Below are positions 12,801 to 26,000 of a stretch of DNA of 64,000 bases, piece after piece. The notes under the pieces were generated by a model, which saw only the letters and a list, made by a program, of their open reading frames with translations, had not been told where the DNA came from and searched no databases. The position numbers and the translations under genes are program-made. Where the stretch lies: positions 54,931,180 to 54,995,179 of the forward strand of contig NC_066314.1 of the NCBI RefSeq assembly GCF_022539315.1, read 5' to 3'. Source of the stretch: Serinus canaria (lineage: Eukaryota; Chordata; Aves; Passeriformes; Fringillidae). Each line of letters starts with the position of its first letter. Within the stretch, counting starts at the first letter, position 1.

Positions 12801-15800
12801 CTGAGAAAGGAAAGAAAAAGGGCTCAAGCCTCTCACCCTCTGACACGTGATCAGCTCTGCATTGAGAAAGCTGCCTCCAGGTCTGCTGCTTATGCTCAGG
12901 TGAGAAAAAGAGTCTTGCAGCACCTCCACCTAAAAATGGACCTTTGGGCCCCAGGGAAATCTTTTCACTGCTTGGAAAAAAAGAAAAAAAATATTTTACT
13001 ATTCAGACAAAGTCAAATAAAAAGGAATACCTAGAAATTTTCACTTCAACTTTTAAAGTCTCAAACACCATTTGCCTACCATCTTATTTATTAAGGCCAC
13101 ACAACACTGTTGAGACTCCCATGCCAAAGACCAGGAAGCAGCAGAGTTTCTATGACCCATGCTGATTTTCCCCCTCTCCCTCTACCCCATGCCAGAAATA
13201 GGTCCAGGCCCATCTCCCAACTTCAGGAGGGTTAATGCCAGAAGCAGCACCAGCACCACTCTCTTCAGTGCATGCAGATGTCTTGTGCAGAGTCAGAAGA
13301 ATGCTACAGCATTTCCTGCTGAAATGGATGGCCTCCCAGCACACCTGAGCAGGGAGATTTTGCACAGAGAAGTGCATCAGCCTGACATCAGCAATGACTG
13401 ATGGGCACTCTGCAAAGCTGAGCCTTCAAAGCATTTGTGTTCCCATGAGAAGGACCAATCTTTGCATGACCTGGGCTCATACTTTTGTTGTACCAACAAC
13501 CCAATGTGCAGAAAACTTTCAAAATCCAAGAGAAAAGGTGGAAGATTTTAGATTCTATTTTGGTTTTCAGAGTCAGCTTTGAAATACACAGAATGTCCTT
13601 GTGGAACAGAAATTTCCATGTAACTTGATGGTTGCGTGCCAAAAGTTTTTGGTGTGATTGTTCCTGAACAGAAGGTGAATGTTAGGAAGCACATTAAAGG
13701 GAAATGTACCAGAACCATTGAAATTAGTTCCTCTGCTCCTGCTGCCAATGGCCAAGGCATCACCACAGAAACCTGAACTTCTTGATGCTGCACCTCTGGA
13801 GAGAAGACAGTCCCTCTGACAATCTCTGCTGTGCTACCAGATCAAACAGTTCATTTTAGCTCTTCTTCCCTCATGTATTATCTCTTACCCATTTAAATAA
13901 ACTACTCTGAGGCATCTGCTAGTTTTTGAGGTTATACTTGATCCTCAGGGAAGCCCCCACCTCCATACAAGCCCCTTGCTAATTATTGTCACATCAATCA
14001 TTGTCACATCAAGCATAATATTGGACTGGATAAGTTTTCATAAGTGCTTCTTTTATGTACATTGGTCCTGAATATTACATTATTGTACCTGATAAATAAT
14101 TGGCAAGCAACGAATGACTCCTGGTACCCAGGCTGGTGGTTCTGCTCAGGTTTGGGGTTTGTTTCCCGTGGTAGACTACAGTTACTGCTGTAAGAATATA
14201 TTTTAAAACATCCTTTCATACTTGATAGGATTGAAGAGAAAACAGTGTTCAAGCTCAGGCAGAGAGAAGACATTGTGAGATGGGACAGGGTTAATTCTGG
14301 AGAAAGGACAATATGGAGGTAGAAGGTGGGAGATGGAATAAAGAAAAAATAGAGCCCCCATTTTTTCCCTTTTTATGTGCTGAAATACAATTCACTCATT
14401 TTTCCTTCCACAATAAATGTTTGTACCTCACAGCATGTCCTTCTACTAATGAATGTTTTTTAAACTAAACACCCTGATTTATCAAAAAGTTTTTTGTTGT
14501 CAATCAGTTTTTCTTTAAAACAGAGAATACCACCAAAAATAAGTATCTAGAGAAAGAAGTCCCTCAGTGCTTGATTATTGAGGTCCTTCTGTTAGAACAA
14601 CATTTGCACACTTCATTAATTCCCTCCCAACTTGTGTAAAATATTGATAAGAGACATGATTTTAAAAATTATTCTAGACACAACTTTCTTTGTTTCATTC
14701 AACACAAGTCTCTAAGAAGCAGCAATAGAGAATTTTTTTTATTCATGGTCTTGTCTCTTTACCTGCTCCTATTAAAAGTCCATGAGTGTCAACGTCGGTG
14801 CCATTGGTTTTAAGAAAAAACAGCAAAGAAAATAAAGCTTGACGGAAACCAAAAACAAAAACTGAGCATCTTCTATTGCTGACAGCAATCTGAGCAGAGC
14901 TACAGCCCACACCCAATTTGACCTGTGCAACAAACTCTGAGGGACCTGAGACACTTATCCTTCTAAAATGCCACACTTCCCCTTAACCTGGGAAATCTCC
15001 TTAACCTGCTGGGATTTGACAGCATTATAGCATTTCTAATTCCTCAGTTTTATATCTGCCTGCCTGCTCTAAGACTTTGGAGAGACAAGATTATAATACA
15101 AGATTATAATCCTTGTTGCAAAACTAAAGTCTTTGAAACTTCCTGCACCAAAATAATCCAACCCCAATTAGTAATTCATTTGCCCGATGAAGGAACAATA
15201 TTTGCTTACAGTACAAGTTTGGGGGCTGATTTTTATGGCCTGGAACTTCTAAAGAAGTATTCATAAAATTGCAAAATGTAAAGCATATCCTGGCAGGCTA
15301 ATTTTAGAAGACTAGATTATCAAATTCGAACATTAATCTAAAGCTGGAGTAGTACAAGATTAAGCAGAGAAACAAAAATGTCATCATTTTAAAATTTATT
15401 AAATATTCGCTCTTTAAAGAAAAATTGTACTTTTGTAATGTCTCCATTCAAAGAGTTTGGAGAAATATTCATGGATACAGTCTGACAGCTGAATCACTTC
15501 CTTTTGCTGTGTGTCCCATTTGCTTTTTCTGTATTGTTCACTACCACAGAGACACGGTGATTTAAGATTTATTTAATTTACATATATTAAATGTGCTCAG
15601 AGTATTTGCACAGCTTGACTAGAACCATGGGACCAGCTTTCCAAATTCAGATAAAATTTCTGAATTCATGGCAAAGCCCACAGGATGCAGTTATTTTGCT
15701 AAGCTGGCTGTGGAACAGAGTCACTTCTTAATTCCTCAAATGTAACTGCTCATGGAGAGTTAATTGCTTCTGTTTTGCATATCAGCAACAGCTGACAAGC

Positions 15801-17439
15801 CTTTTGCATTAGCATCTTTTTCCTTTGTCAGATCCTTGCTCTGCATCTGTGTTTGCCTCCAAGCTTTTCAGAAAGTTACTGTGTTGATCAGTAGAGTTTT
15901 CCTTTTGAAAATCATACATTTGGATAATAATTAAAAAAGAGCATCGTGTTTTGAGAGCAGAGAGAATCTGGACTTTCACAGTCACCTTTTTGCTCCTCGC
16001 AAAAATCCTCAGTGTAGGTCTAGATCTGTAATGCTAAGTATTCCAGATCCGATTCCTTGTCTCCCAGTACCACTGGGAGAGGAGGTAGAGCTGGGAAGAA
16101 GGGAGGGGTGGGGAGAAGCTGTTTCTAAGGTTTTATTTTACTTCTCATTATTCTGCTCTGATTGTGTCAGTGTAATAAATTCAATTAACATCTCTACTTC
16201 AAGCCTGTTTTGCCTGTGACAGTATTTGATGAGAGATCTCTCTCCAGTCCTTAACTCAGGAGCCCTTGGTTGCATTTCCTTTCCCCTGCCCAGCTGTGGA
16301 GAGCAGCAAGACAGGGGCTTTGGTAGGTGCTGGAATCCAGCCATGACCAACCCACCACACCACAACAGCACCCCCAGTGCCTGGCAGCTTTAGTGGAAGG
16401 TTAAAGCCACCAATCTATAAAGAATGGATGTGAAGGAGATTAGGGGATCCCAAGAACATTGCCAGGGTCCTGAGTGTCTATAACAGTAGGAACAGTAGGA
16501 ACATGTTTGATTTAATGCACAGAACAACATAGATTAGCCACACTCCATTTTAGTACAGAAAGCCAGAAGGGAATTGGCGTAGTTTTTGCCAGTCTCACCT
16601 GAGGAAACTAGTTCTGGTCTTCAAATGAGGTGTTGTCTTTCATGCTGAGTCAGTCTGAGTAAGACACACAAGCACCATTCTCTCCTGGGTGAAGTTATAG
16701 CCCAAAGAAAAATTAATTCCTTTTTCGTTTCAGCAAGCAAACAGCAGGAGCCTAAGGCATGGATTAGTACAATATCAATATGATGCAAACAGCAAACCAG
16801 TCTTATTCTGCAGCCCCTGAAAAATACTTACCCATGATACATGGGTAAAATATATACTGAATGCATGAGCCACAAGTTCTATTTTTTATTTACATGGATT
16901 ATTTTGTTGTGTTATAAAATCCCTTCTATAAATTTATTAAATTCTATCATAAATTTCAAGTCCTTTCCCTCAGCAATTTTCAGGATTGTGTGTTGTGTCC
17001 CCCAACTCCCTTGAACTTCATCTTTGAGATGGCTGGAAACCTCTACTCTGCAAATTGGTGGTGTATGAATCGAAGCAGTTCATTCTGTGCCGGTAGTCCC
17101 CCTTCAACTGTTACTTTTGTAATTCAGCAGCCTGTAGTAATCTTCAAATTCCAGATGGGTGGTGGCCAGCCTCTTTCCCCTCTGCCAGTAAAGAAAACTG
17201 GTAAAAACAGCAGAATCCCAAGTAAAGCCACTACCTAAACTAAAGTACATCAAAACCACTTGGTCAGGGGGATCAAAACAAAGTGGTACAAGTATCATAG
17301 GAGGCAAGCACAGCTATACAACTGTGTATGACTCATTGACTGACTACTGCAAATAGCAGAAATTTAAACAATAGCACACTAAGTACCCAAAAGCTTTAAA
17401 AGTCAGCTGCAAATATTAAAAAAAAGGTGAAATTTGAAA
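9834..17439. other. Long gene-free stretch
   Basis: About 7.6 kb with no gene, LTR or CR1 that I can support. A tiny duplication (ATTGTCACATCA twice) lies at 13984-14012. The open frames at 10734-11165 and 12549-12929 are the longest here and show no domain, no codon pattern and no exon borders. Confidence 0.5.
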
Positions 17440-17575
17440 TTCCTATAATAACTCCAGAAACTGAAATACCCCTGTGTTGTCAACAAAGTTTGCAGCAGAA
17501 ATCTAAAATAAAGCCCCATACTAGCTACTATGAAGAATGTTAACTCTATCCCAGAGAAAAAACAGCACAGTCCTG
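17440..17575 (-). mobile_element. ERVL LTR fragment
   Basis: On the minus strand it reads GGGATAGAGTTAAC, then CTTCATAGTAGCTAGTATGG, then GTTGACAACAC. This is the 5' part of the same avian ERVL LTR family seen at 2974-3522. The rest of the LTR is missing, so this is a truncated relic. Confidence 0.65.
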
Positions 17576-19545
17576 AAGGAGAATGCCAACATTTCCCTGT
17601 TCCCTGTATCTTTTTTAGTAGAATCAACTATGTCAACCTCTGGTAAATCAATACACTCAGATGTACCATCCTATCATCTTTTTCAATGAAACAATTAATA
17701 AAGCAAGCAAGAAATGTCCCCTGTTGTGCTCTGTAGGTGTCAGAGAGGTTCAGTAAATTCCAAACATCCTCTTATGGCTGGCTTAGGAGGCAAACCTTTG
17801 GGGCTGTAACTTTGCCCAGAGGAAGGGCTGCAAAGGCAGGGACACACAGCTGGTTGTGCACTGCTCCTGCCAAGGTAGAGAAGCTTGGCAAGGGGAGACA
17901 AGTTCCTAACTCATTTTAGGAAGAGGGTATGCATCTGAAAAGGGGAAAATGGCATATATTAAAAGGAAACTGTGAGAGTGAGTAGGAAAGGCACAAGAGC
18001 TGGCAGACAAGCACCAAGAGGATTTGCTAATTAGCTATCAGCTGCTGCCAAGGTGAGTGGTGGGGGAAGCACAGTGCCTCTGAGTTGTCATCATCACCTC
18101 AGCAGAACTCACTTTTCCTGAACTTGTTCTCTTAATCTCACTTCCATCAAGAAAGTCCTGAGAGACTGCCAAGCACAAAGCTTGGCAGCCAGGCAAGCCT
18201 GCCACTGAAGCACTGGCAGCTCAGAGATGATGACATCTCCACGCAAGCTTGGGAGCCTTGCATTCCAGCATGAAGCTGAACTCAATTTTTGGTTGCCTAC
18301 ATGGGCACCATCCTTCAGTCAAGCCAGCCTGAAGCCCGGCAGACCTTCTCCTTCACTAATGCTTTCTCTCTATTCAAAATTTTTTTTTTCCCTCTCATGT
18401 CAAGCTGGATACACAGGAGAAACTACAAATGAGAAATCTGTTTATTAAACTGTGTTAATAAAAATTACTGTGTCAATGTCATCTGTGTTTGTCTACTGAA
18501 AGCAAAAGGTGGAAGAATTAAATTGATGCTCTGTAATTCCTGCTTGTGCTAAATAATACTCTGTGGTAAAGGTCTTACTTAAAAAGTGACTGGAAAATCT
18601 AGTGCTAAAGTAGTTGACCAAGTTTTGCATGAGCACAGTTAAAAATTAGGAACTCAATGTATGATTTCAAATATATTTACGAAATTCTTTCATCTGTACT
18701 TTAGCCCATACTTGGGATGAAGAGGACTCTTTAAAGTTGAAATTACTGTCTACTAAAAGCATTAGTCTCAGAGAATTTTATCTAAGCATTTTTTTAGGCC
18801 AGAGTTATCACTTTTTTAAAGCAAAATAGATCTAATTCCTTTCTACAAAGCCCAATCGATGCTTGATTTGCAATCCAGATTTTGCAGCACTGTGCTAATT
18901 CATGAGAAGAATAGAGAGATAAAACCACTAGAAACAAAAGGAAAACCAGTTTTGTTTCACTGTGTTAGGAGCAGGAAAGACAAAGAATTAACAGGAGAAA
19001 TAGGAGGCAGAGAGAAGGACAAGGCAGGGCAGAGAGAGAACAAAAATTTCCCCTGGCTCCCTGCTTTTCAAAGGCTATGAACAGCCCCTCCTGTCTATCC
19101 AAAAACACTGCAGAGACTCCTGGGTACCACAGGACATCTACTGTGCAAAGGTAGGGCATGAACACACAGTGAGTGACTGTCTTTGTCTGTGTCTTCATGG
19201 ACTCAAACAGCCCCCATGCCCACTCCACTTCCCAGGCTGCAGGGATGCCTCCTAGGCCCCTAGAGCACAGTTCTGGCCTTTCTGGCAACCCTCTTCTTCA
19301 CCTGCTCTCTCCGCTAAATTTAGGCAGGAACTTACAGCAGAGCCTGCTGGATTGCCTTTCAGGAAGAGAAAAACCATTTTAAAACCATTGATCACCACCA
19401 CCTGCAGGAGAGGATTGCAGGTGTGCTTTGTTTTAAACAAAATAATGGCTCAGTTTCCCACGGAGTGGTATTAGTTTTCTGTCTCTAGGGAATGTGTGAA
19501 CAAAACAAAAAGCACCCCAACTTCACTCTACAATTTCCATCTCAT
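17576..19545. other. Gene-free stretch
   Basis: No gene or repeat is recognised. Confidence 0.5.
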
Positions 19546-19945
19546 TTACGATGCCAGCCCCGCTCTTACTTCTGTGATGAGACTCCTTCCTTCCTCAGTG
19601 ATTCCAGAATTGCTACTACTTCTATGATGCCAGACTCTTTTCCTCCTCTGTGATGCCACTCCCTTGAACATCCAGGATGGAAGAAACCTTCTTACCTCTG
19701 TGGGGACAGAATCCTTTCTCCCTTCCTCAACCAGGCTAGACTGCTTCCATCCTCTTTGATTACCTCCACCCTCTATGAAGCCAGATTCCATCTTTCCTTT
19801 GTGATGTGAGATTGCCTCCAAGCTCTGTGATTCCAGACTCCTTTCTTCTACTATGGTGCCACACGCCCTCCATCTTTTGTGATGGCAGAACTCCCTCCTT
19901 TTTGATACCAGATTACCTCCATCCTCTGTGATATCAGACTCTATC
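19546..19945. repeat. Degenerate minisatellite, ~25-bp units
   Basis: About 400 bp built from some 14 imperfect units of roughly 25-26 bases. The unit reads approximately CTCTGTGATGCCAGACTCC followed by a pyrimidine-rich TCCATC. Good units start near 19570, 19620, 19650, 19802, 19828, 19880 and 19928. Two units near 19670 and 19715 are longer and disrupted. Divergence between units is high, so the array is old. Confidence 0.8.
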
Positions 19946-20864
19946 TATTTTCAAAACTATTAGAAAGCTAAATGTTGTTTATCCTCATTCAGAAGGTTTG
20001 GATAAAGTTGAGGATTAATTTTAGCTAAGTAATATCCCATGGTTAAGTGCTTGTGGATGTGCAGAGAACCAGAAAGAGAGATATAGAAGCATTGTGTTGC
20101 CAGGGAAGGGGCAAAATTACTTCAATAGTTTCTCTCTGTTTGCAACTCCTGTAATTATCTTGTAATGAAAATAAGCTCCAGGATGTCTGAGTCAATGACA
20201 GACATGTTCAAGCACAGCTTTCTCAGATCCATTTTGTCATGTAAAATATTTATCAGACATATTTTGTCCTATTCTTCGCCATCTGTCTAGTGACAAACAA
20301 GGTCACCAATGTGCGAGTTCAATGCAGCTCTTGTGACAGCGATTAGGACCTTTATTCACAAACAAGTAGGATGTTGGTGGGTACAAAAATTAATCTGCTG
20401 GAGATCTGAGCACTGACTCTCAGGAAGTTATTACACAGCTAAGCACCACTTCATAAGCTCTCCTGCTCCCCATAACCCCACTCAACAGTACCAGCACCAG
20501 GACTGGAGGGTGAGTCTGAGGATCCAAACAACATTAAAAGGTGTCCCTGCAGAGCCCTTGGCAGAGGGACTGTTGGGAACAGAGCGTGACATGTTTCCCA
20601 GGACAGGGAAGAAGCTGGGACAGCACACTCACACCTTCAAAATGAGAACAGCCTGCAGGTATTGTCCGGTGGGAAACATTAAATGGTCCATGGGAGTCCA
20701 AGAATTAACTTCCTCAGCTTTGCTTATTAAGCCTTCAAGTTCAACCATGCCTTGTGAACACCAACAAAATACTTTTTCCTTGTTTTCAACACAAGAACTT
20801 CCCTATTGTAGCGTCTGGATTTTATCACAGCACTACATCTTGCCACCTTGGATCCTACAGCTCT
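19946..20864. other. Gene-free stretch
   Basis: No gene is recognised. The longest frame (20510-20908) runs into the LTR candidate that follows and has no family signature. Confidence 0.45.
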
Positions 20865-20870
20865 TCAGAC

Positions 20871-21184
20871 TGTTTTGCGGAGAAAATCAAAACTCCACAA
20901 CTTCGTAAAAGTTGTAAAGCCGGTATGTTTATTGCAGCACTGGACGCATGCGGGGATTACTCCTCTTAAAAGGCATGCATACCTCTGGGACCTTCAGGTC
21001 CCCTTTTTATCTTTCTCCCCAAATACATATGCATACAATTTCACAATAGATTCATACATATTCATTTTACAGACTTCGCTTGACATTTGGCGCTAGTTCT
21101 TTTGTTATCAGAAAAATTCCTAGGCCAAGTTGACCCATCTCCCCCCGCTTTATCTCTGCCCTTCACTGGTGCAATGTTCTGAGT
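20871..21184 (-). mobile_element. Probable solo LTR (right end uncertain)
   Basis: The sequence begins TGTTTTGCGGAGAAAATC. On the minus strand this gives an end in ...CGCAAAACA with an AATAAA signal upstream (plus strand TTTATTGCAGC near 20928). That is the usual 3' half of an LTR. TTCAGAC precedes it (20864-20870) and occurs again at 21184-21190, which could be a target duplication. The far end, however, does not read as a clean LTR terminus, and similar text continues to about 21300. The family was recognised only as bird ERV-like. Confidence 0.5.
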
Positions 21185-21299
21185 TCAGACTAAACAGCTA
21201 AGATTCCAAGGCTTAACTAAAAGATGTACATTTAACCTAAATCAAAAGGACTTCTACCCTGGAACCTGGAAAATTTCCACTCTGTCTCAAGACTTCACC

Positions 21300-22913
21300 C
21301 CTGGGCCAAGTGTTTCACTCAGGGAGGCCCTGTCAGAGCATTTCTGTGCTGGGCAGCAGCAAATTTTTTTGTAGCATCTGTCTAATGAAACTGGAGAAAA
21401 CTTTTTTCTGTCAGGATTACACAGTAATTCTGTGTGAGGCAGTATTAGTCTGTTGCTCAATGTCAAAGCAACAAATGGCAGTGTCTCTCCTGAAGGCCAC
21501 AGCCAAGCTTAATCTATTTTGTCACTCCCCTAACCCTTCCCAAGCACTGTGGGTTTGTAATTTATCCTTTTATCCTTCCTTTAGGTGTCCCAATAGGCAG
21601 TTGCTTTTCTTTCCTCATAGAGCTGTCTCTTCTCAGCAGCCCCAGCCTTTGCGTAAGTTCTGTTTACTGTAGGGAGAGGCTACTCCATTCCCTTTCTTTT
21701 CTCCTGTCCTGGCTCTCCAGGTGGTGACATCTCCTGTGCCTTATTTTGGTCACTAGACAAGTAGGTAAACTTTCCTGCAGATGTATTTCTTTTCCGGTGA
21801 AAGCAAGTACTCTTCTACTTGAATGTGCTGGATGTATTTTGTTTCTTTTTAAAGATACACTTTAGCACAACCTTTGTAGAAGAAAGGGAAAGAGATCAAT
21901 AAATAAAATAAATAAATCATAAAGGCATCTTTTCCACAGTCAAAGGGATGAAGGGGAAACGGGTACCAAGGAGGTCACAGGGTTATTTGTGCACATCTAA
22001 AGCATTCTAGAAACAGGCACCAAAATTGGGGAACACTGTTTTGTAGGATGCAGAGGTCAGGAACATTGCTCAAAGGCTCAGCCCCTGGCCTCATAGGAGT
22101 ATATTGAAATTTTAAAATCTTAAACTAAAGGTCAAACAAGAAAACTCCTGTAACTGAAAACTCCAATTCCAGTTGCTGGGAAAACTGCACATGTTAAAAT
22201 ATGCTTCAAGAAGACACAGAACATAACTATTAGGAGGTAGAAAACCTAGAGCTTTGCTTCTCAAATAAGATATTTTAGCCAACTGGAGCACATCAGCATC
22301 ATACAACTAATTATTGTTGTGGGAATAGCAGTGTAATGCAATTGGCAATAATTTGGAAATGACTCAGCATGACCATGCATAAAGGATGAATGAATCACTC
22401 CTACAGAGTCTCTGGCTATAAGTAGTCCAGTCACAAGTGTGAGAAGCAGAGCAGTATGGCTGACACTGAGATACAAATTTAAGCTCTATTTGAAGCTACC
22501 TGACAAAGTTAGTGTCAGTTTGAAGAGGCAAAGGCATTTAGGAATGGACAATAAAGTCAACTGAAAATGACAGAAGATCACTTGGGTGAAATTAACTTGT
22601 ACACAGGGCTGAAATTAGAAAGCAGGGAGCAAGGCCATGCCGGCAGAGGTACTGTCAAAGACTGGGATTCAGACAGGCACAGGCAGAAAATAGCAGCTTT
22701 CACAATGAAGAGATACTGGCTGTGATCTGGAGAACAAATGGGTCCACAATTTACCTAAGGAAGAGGACCAATCATATTTTACCATTTTTCTACAATTCTT
22801 TTGAATCTGACGGACAAGTCTTCAGAGCAAGAACCAGATCCTTCCAACACCTATCAAAGGAAGAGAAGTGGATTTTGAAGCTACAGAACAGACCCTTGAA
22901 TTTAACCATGGTT
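21300..22913. other. Gene-free stretch
   Basis: No gene or repeat is recognised. Confidence 0.5.
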
Positions 22914-23008
22914 ACCTCCTTCCAATCCCCTGCCATGGGCAGGGGCACCTTCCAATATCCCAGGTTGCTCCAGGCCCTGTCCAGCCTAGCCTTGAACAGT
23001 TCTATAAA
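22914..23008 (-). mobile_element. CR1 LINE 3' fragment, minus strand
   Basis: The plus strand reads CCTGCCATGGGCAGGGGCAC, CAGGTTGCTCCAGGCC and AGCCTTGAACA in order. This is the reverse complement of the typical CR1 3' region, ending before the terminal octamer repeat. About 95 bp remain. No coding part is present. Confidence 0.8.
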
Positions 23009-26000
23009 ACATGAACATTGCCCCATAAATTAAAGTTACCAGAAAAAAAGGACTGTAATCTTGAATGGTAAAAAATCTGAGACTCATTCTATTTGGTTCA
23101 GTTAAAGGTCAAAATTAACATATTTACCTTAAAAACAAGGTCACTTTAAGTTCCTAATATTTAAAAAACCTCAGATCTATCAGAAAGCAAAGATAAATTT
23201 AATCACCACTGTAAAACAAACACCCACTTGTATTCTAATTCTGACATCCTAAAAAAATATTAAGCCTTAAAATTTTATTCTGATGGTATTAGGCCTTTCT
23301 AAACACTCTGTTACAACACTTTTAGGATTTAGTATTTCCTAAGTATGGAAAATTAAGGCTTTTTTATTTTGAAAAATACAAGAGAAGCCAATCATCAGAA
23401 AAAAGCACACAGGGTTAATCTTTAACTGTAGGATCCCATGAGAAACCAGATGCTGAAATCAGGTGTATGCAACTACAAATGATGTGAAACTGCTCATATT
23501 CAACAGACCCATATAGAGGCTTTCAGAAAGAGTCAGCATTTCTAAATCCTGGCCTGCAATCACCAGAGGAAAAAAAACAAAAATCCCTCTGGTTCAGGCT
23601 GTTGTGATAGGGAATTTTTTTGCTCAAGACAGAAAAATCAAGATCCTGTCCTCATGTAGTTATGGTAGTTCAGGTCCTCTGGCAACCTTCTTAAAACAGG
23701 ACTATCCAGCTTTCTGCTTTGCTTCTAATTTGACTATTTCCTCCCTCCATTGCCCCTTGGGGATCACTTCATAAAATTTCAGTTTGGAAAGACACCTTTG
23801 CTCCATGTCTTTATTTTCCTGTAGCATTGCAGCATATTGTCATGTATCACATCCCTCGATTCCTGGTATTCTGGCGCCACACATACAGGTGGGAAAAATG
23901 CACTCAAAAAGTATCATGACATAAGGAACCATAACCAGATTCAGGCTCATTTTTCCAATGGCAAAAAAAGGATCAATTTGTCACATTGCTTTGATTTTGA
24001 AAAGCACATTTTTCAAAGGGCATCACTATTTATGCCTCCTAATTATAAGCACCATTATTGGGCACAAACAAGACAGTTCAACAACCAGCTGAATGGTCTG
24101 CACACAGACATGCTTTCAGTTCAGAATGTCCTAATACATGAGTAAGAAAGTTCCCCTTCCCAGACATGCCCTTTCTTTGTAAAATTCAATATAAAATGCT
24201 TGAAAATCTTGAAAAACTGTACTACCTTTACCCCATAAAGCATAATTTTCCCCATAATTATTTATCATTCTACTCCTGAATTGTGAGGGATAGGTTCTTC
24301 ATGAGAATTTACAGTCTGCCATTGTCTTCCCCAAAGTTCTGGAAATTTAGAACAGCAGAAAACTTAGCCATTCATAAATCCAGAATTAGAAAAAGAGTTA
24401 TTGAAAATCCCTCCAAGTTCAAGGCCTAGGAAATCATACTTGCATGACAAAATATTAGAAGAGGGTAGCTCTGTTTCCTAGCCATCTTTTAAATTTCCCT
24501 ATTATCCTGCAAAATATTTCTACAACAGAAGTACAGTGGTGAGTGAGCCAATAGCTGTAATGATGGAAATGAGATGGAATTTATTATGTCACAGAAACCT
24601 GACACCCTTTAGGTGCATGAAAAGTGCAGAACAGCACAGTCAGATGCAGTTAGCCCAGCTTTCCCTGGAAGGAACTTGATGCTGTGAGGCGGGAAAAAAT
24701 ATTTTGAGTGCAAGTAAGGAGTCAGAAGGCATGAATTCCATGACTCCCTCATGTGGCTGGGAGCCATGCTTGGTGCTCAGCAGCACCAGAGGGACCCACA
24801 CACAGCCCATGGGCAGCACTGGGTTTCTCATACAGGAGAAGTGCCAGCAGCAGTGGGCAAAAGTGTAGAGGAAGGGCTGAAGTGTTTGAGTAAGTCTGGG
24901 ACCTGTGTAGTTACACAGAAGCAAAGTATCTGTAGATTTTGGTACTTGTGCAAAGGGCATTTGCCAATTGAAAAGCTGAAAGATTTACTGGGGGCAATAG
25001 CACTGGCAGGAGATTCCTCCTGCTAAGGAAAAAAAAATAAAACAGGTGCTAGAAATGCAAATGCCATTTCATTAAAAACAAGATCTCTGGGCACTATTTA
25101 GAATTAGCTGCACAGGTTCCTTTAGACCAAATACCCAGCTTAACACAAGTGACTATATTCAGTCTCTAACAATTTCCTAATGTTTTATAACAGAAGCTTT
25201 TTTGTACTTCTTTATTTTTGAAGAATAAGCCATACTCTTGTGAGAGTACTGAAAACCATTTCAAAGTTGAATAACAAGAAACTCTAAGTGACCCCTGTAA
25301 GTGCCCCTCCATGAGAGGCATCATTGCTCAGCGGCTTCATGCTGATCCACCTTTCGGATACCGCTGCCTGCCCAAAGCTTACTAAAAGGTCATTCTTAGA
25401 CTCTAAGAATGCAATTTAAAACTTAGCTCTGGAAATAACCTTTCATCTTTTATGATGTCTTATAATCCTCCTGCAAATTACTAATAATTTGTAAGCCTTG
25501 TGGAGGTAATTGTGTTTACCCAAACCCATAGTCTGAAGTATTGAAGTGCTGGGGTTTAGATATCGGTGGTCAGGTCCCTGTGCAAGCATGGTCATTTTAA
25601 TTCAAAATAGTGACTTCTTGTCTCTCCACACATCTTCCCCTGTCAAGGAAAGTAAAAGCTGGCCTTCCCTATCTGCTGGCCTTCCTCCGCTTCCAGCTTT
25701 ATTTTTGTCTTCTTTCAGAAAAGGTCTTTTGTGAAGGACCACATCAAATAAGTGTGGCAGAGAACAGCAGCTGCAGGCAAATTCAAAGAGTAGAAAGATT
25801 GTGAATTTGTCATACCAACTAAATATATACTTGCACACTGAAAATTAAGACATTCAGGATACCTAGTTCCCATGAAAAGAGATGCAACTCTTGGCTGCTC
25901 TGATCATGATCAGCATCTCAGAAGAAAAACAGTGCAACAGAGCTGTGAGCAAAGGGGTTGGATCCCAGACATTTCTCATGGGATGGAGCAAACCTGCACC

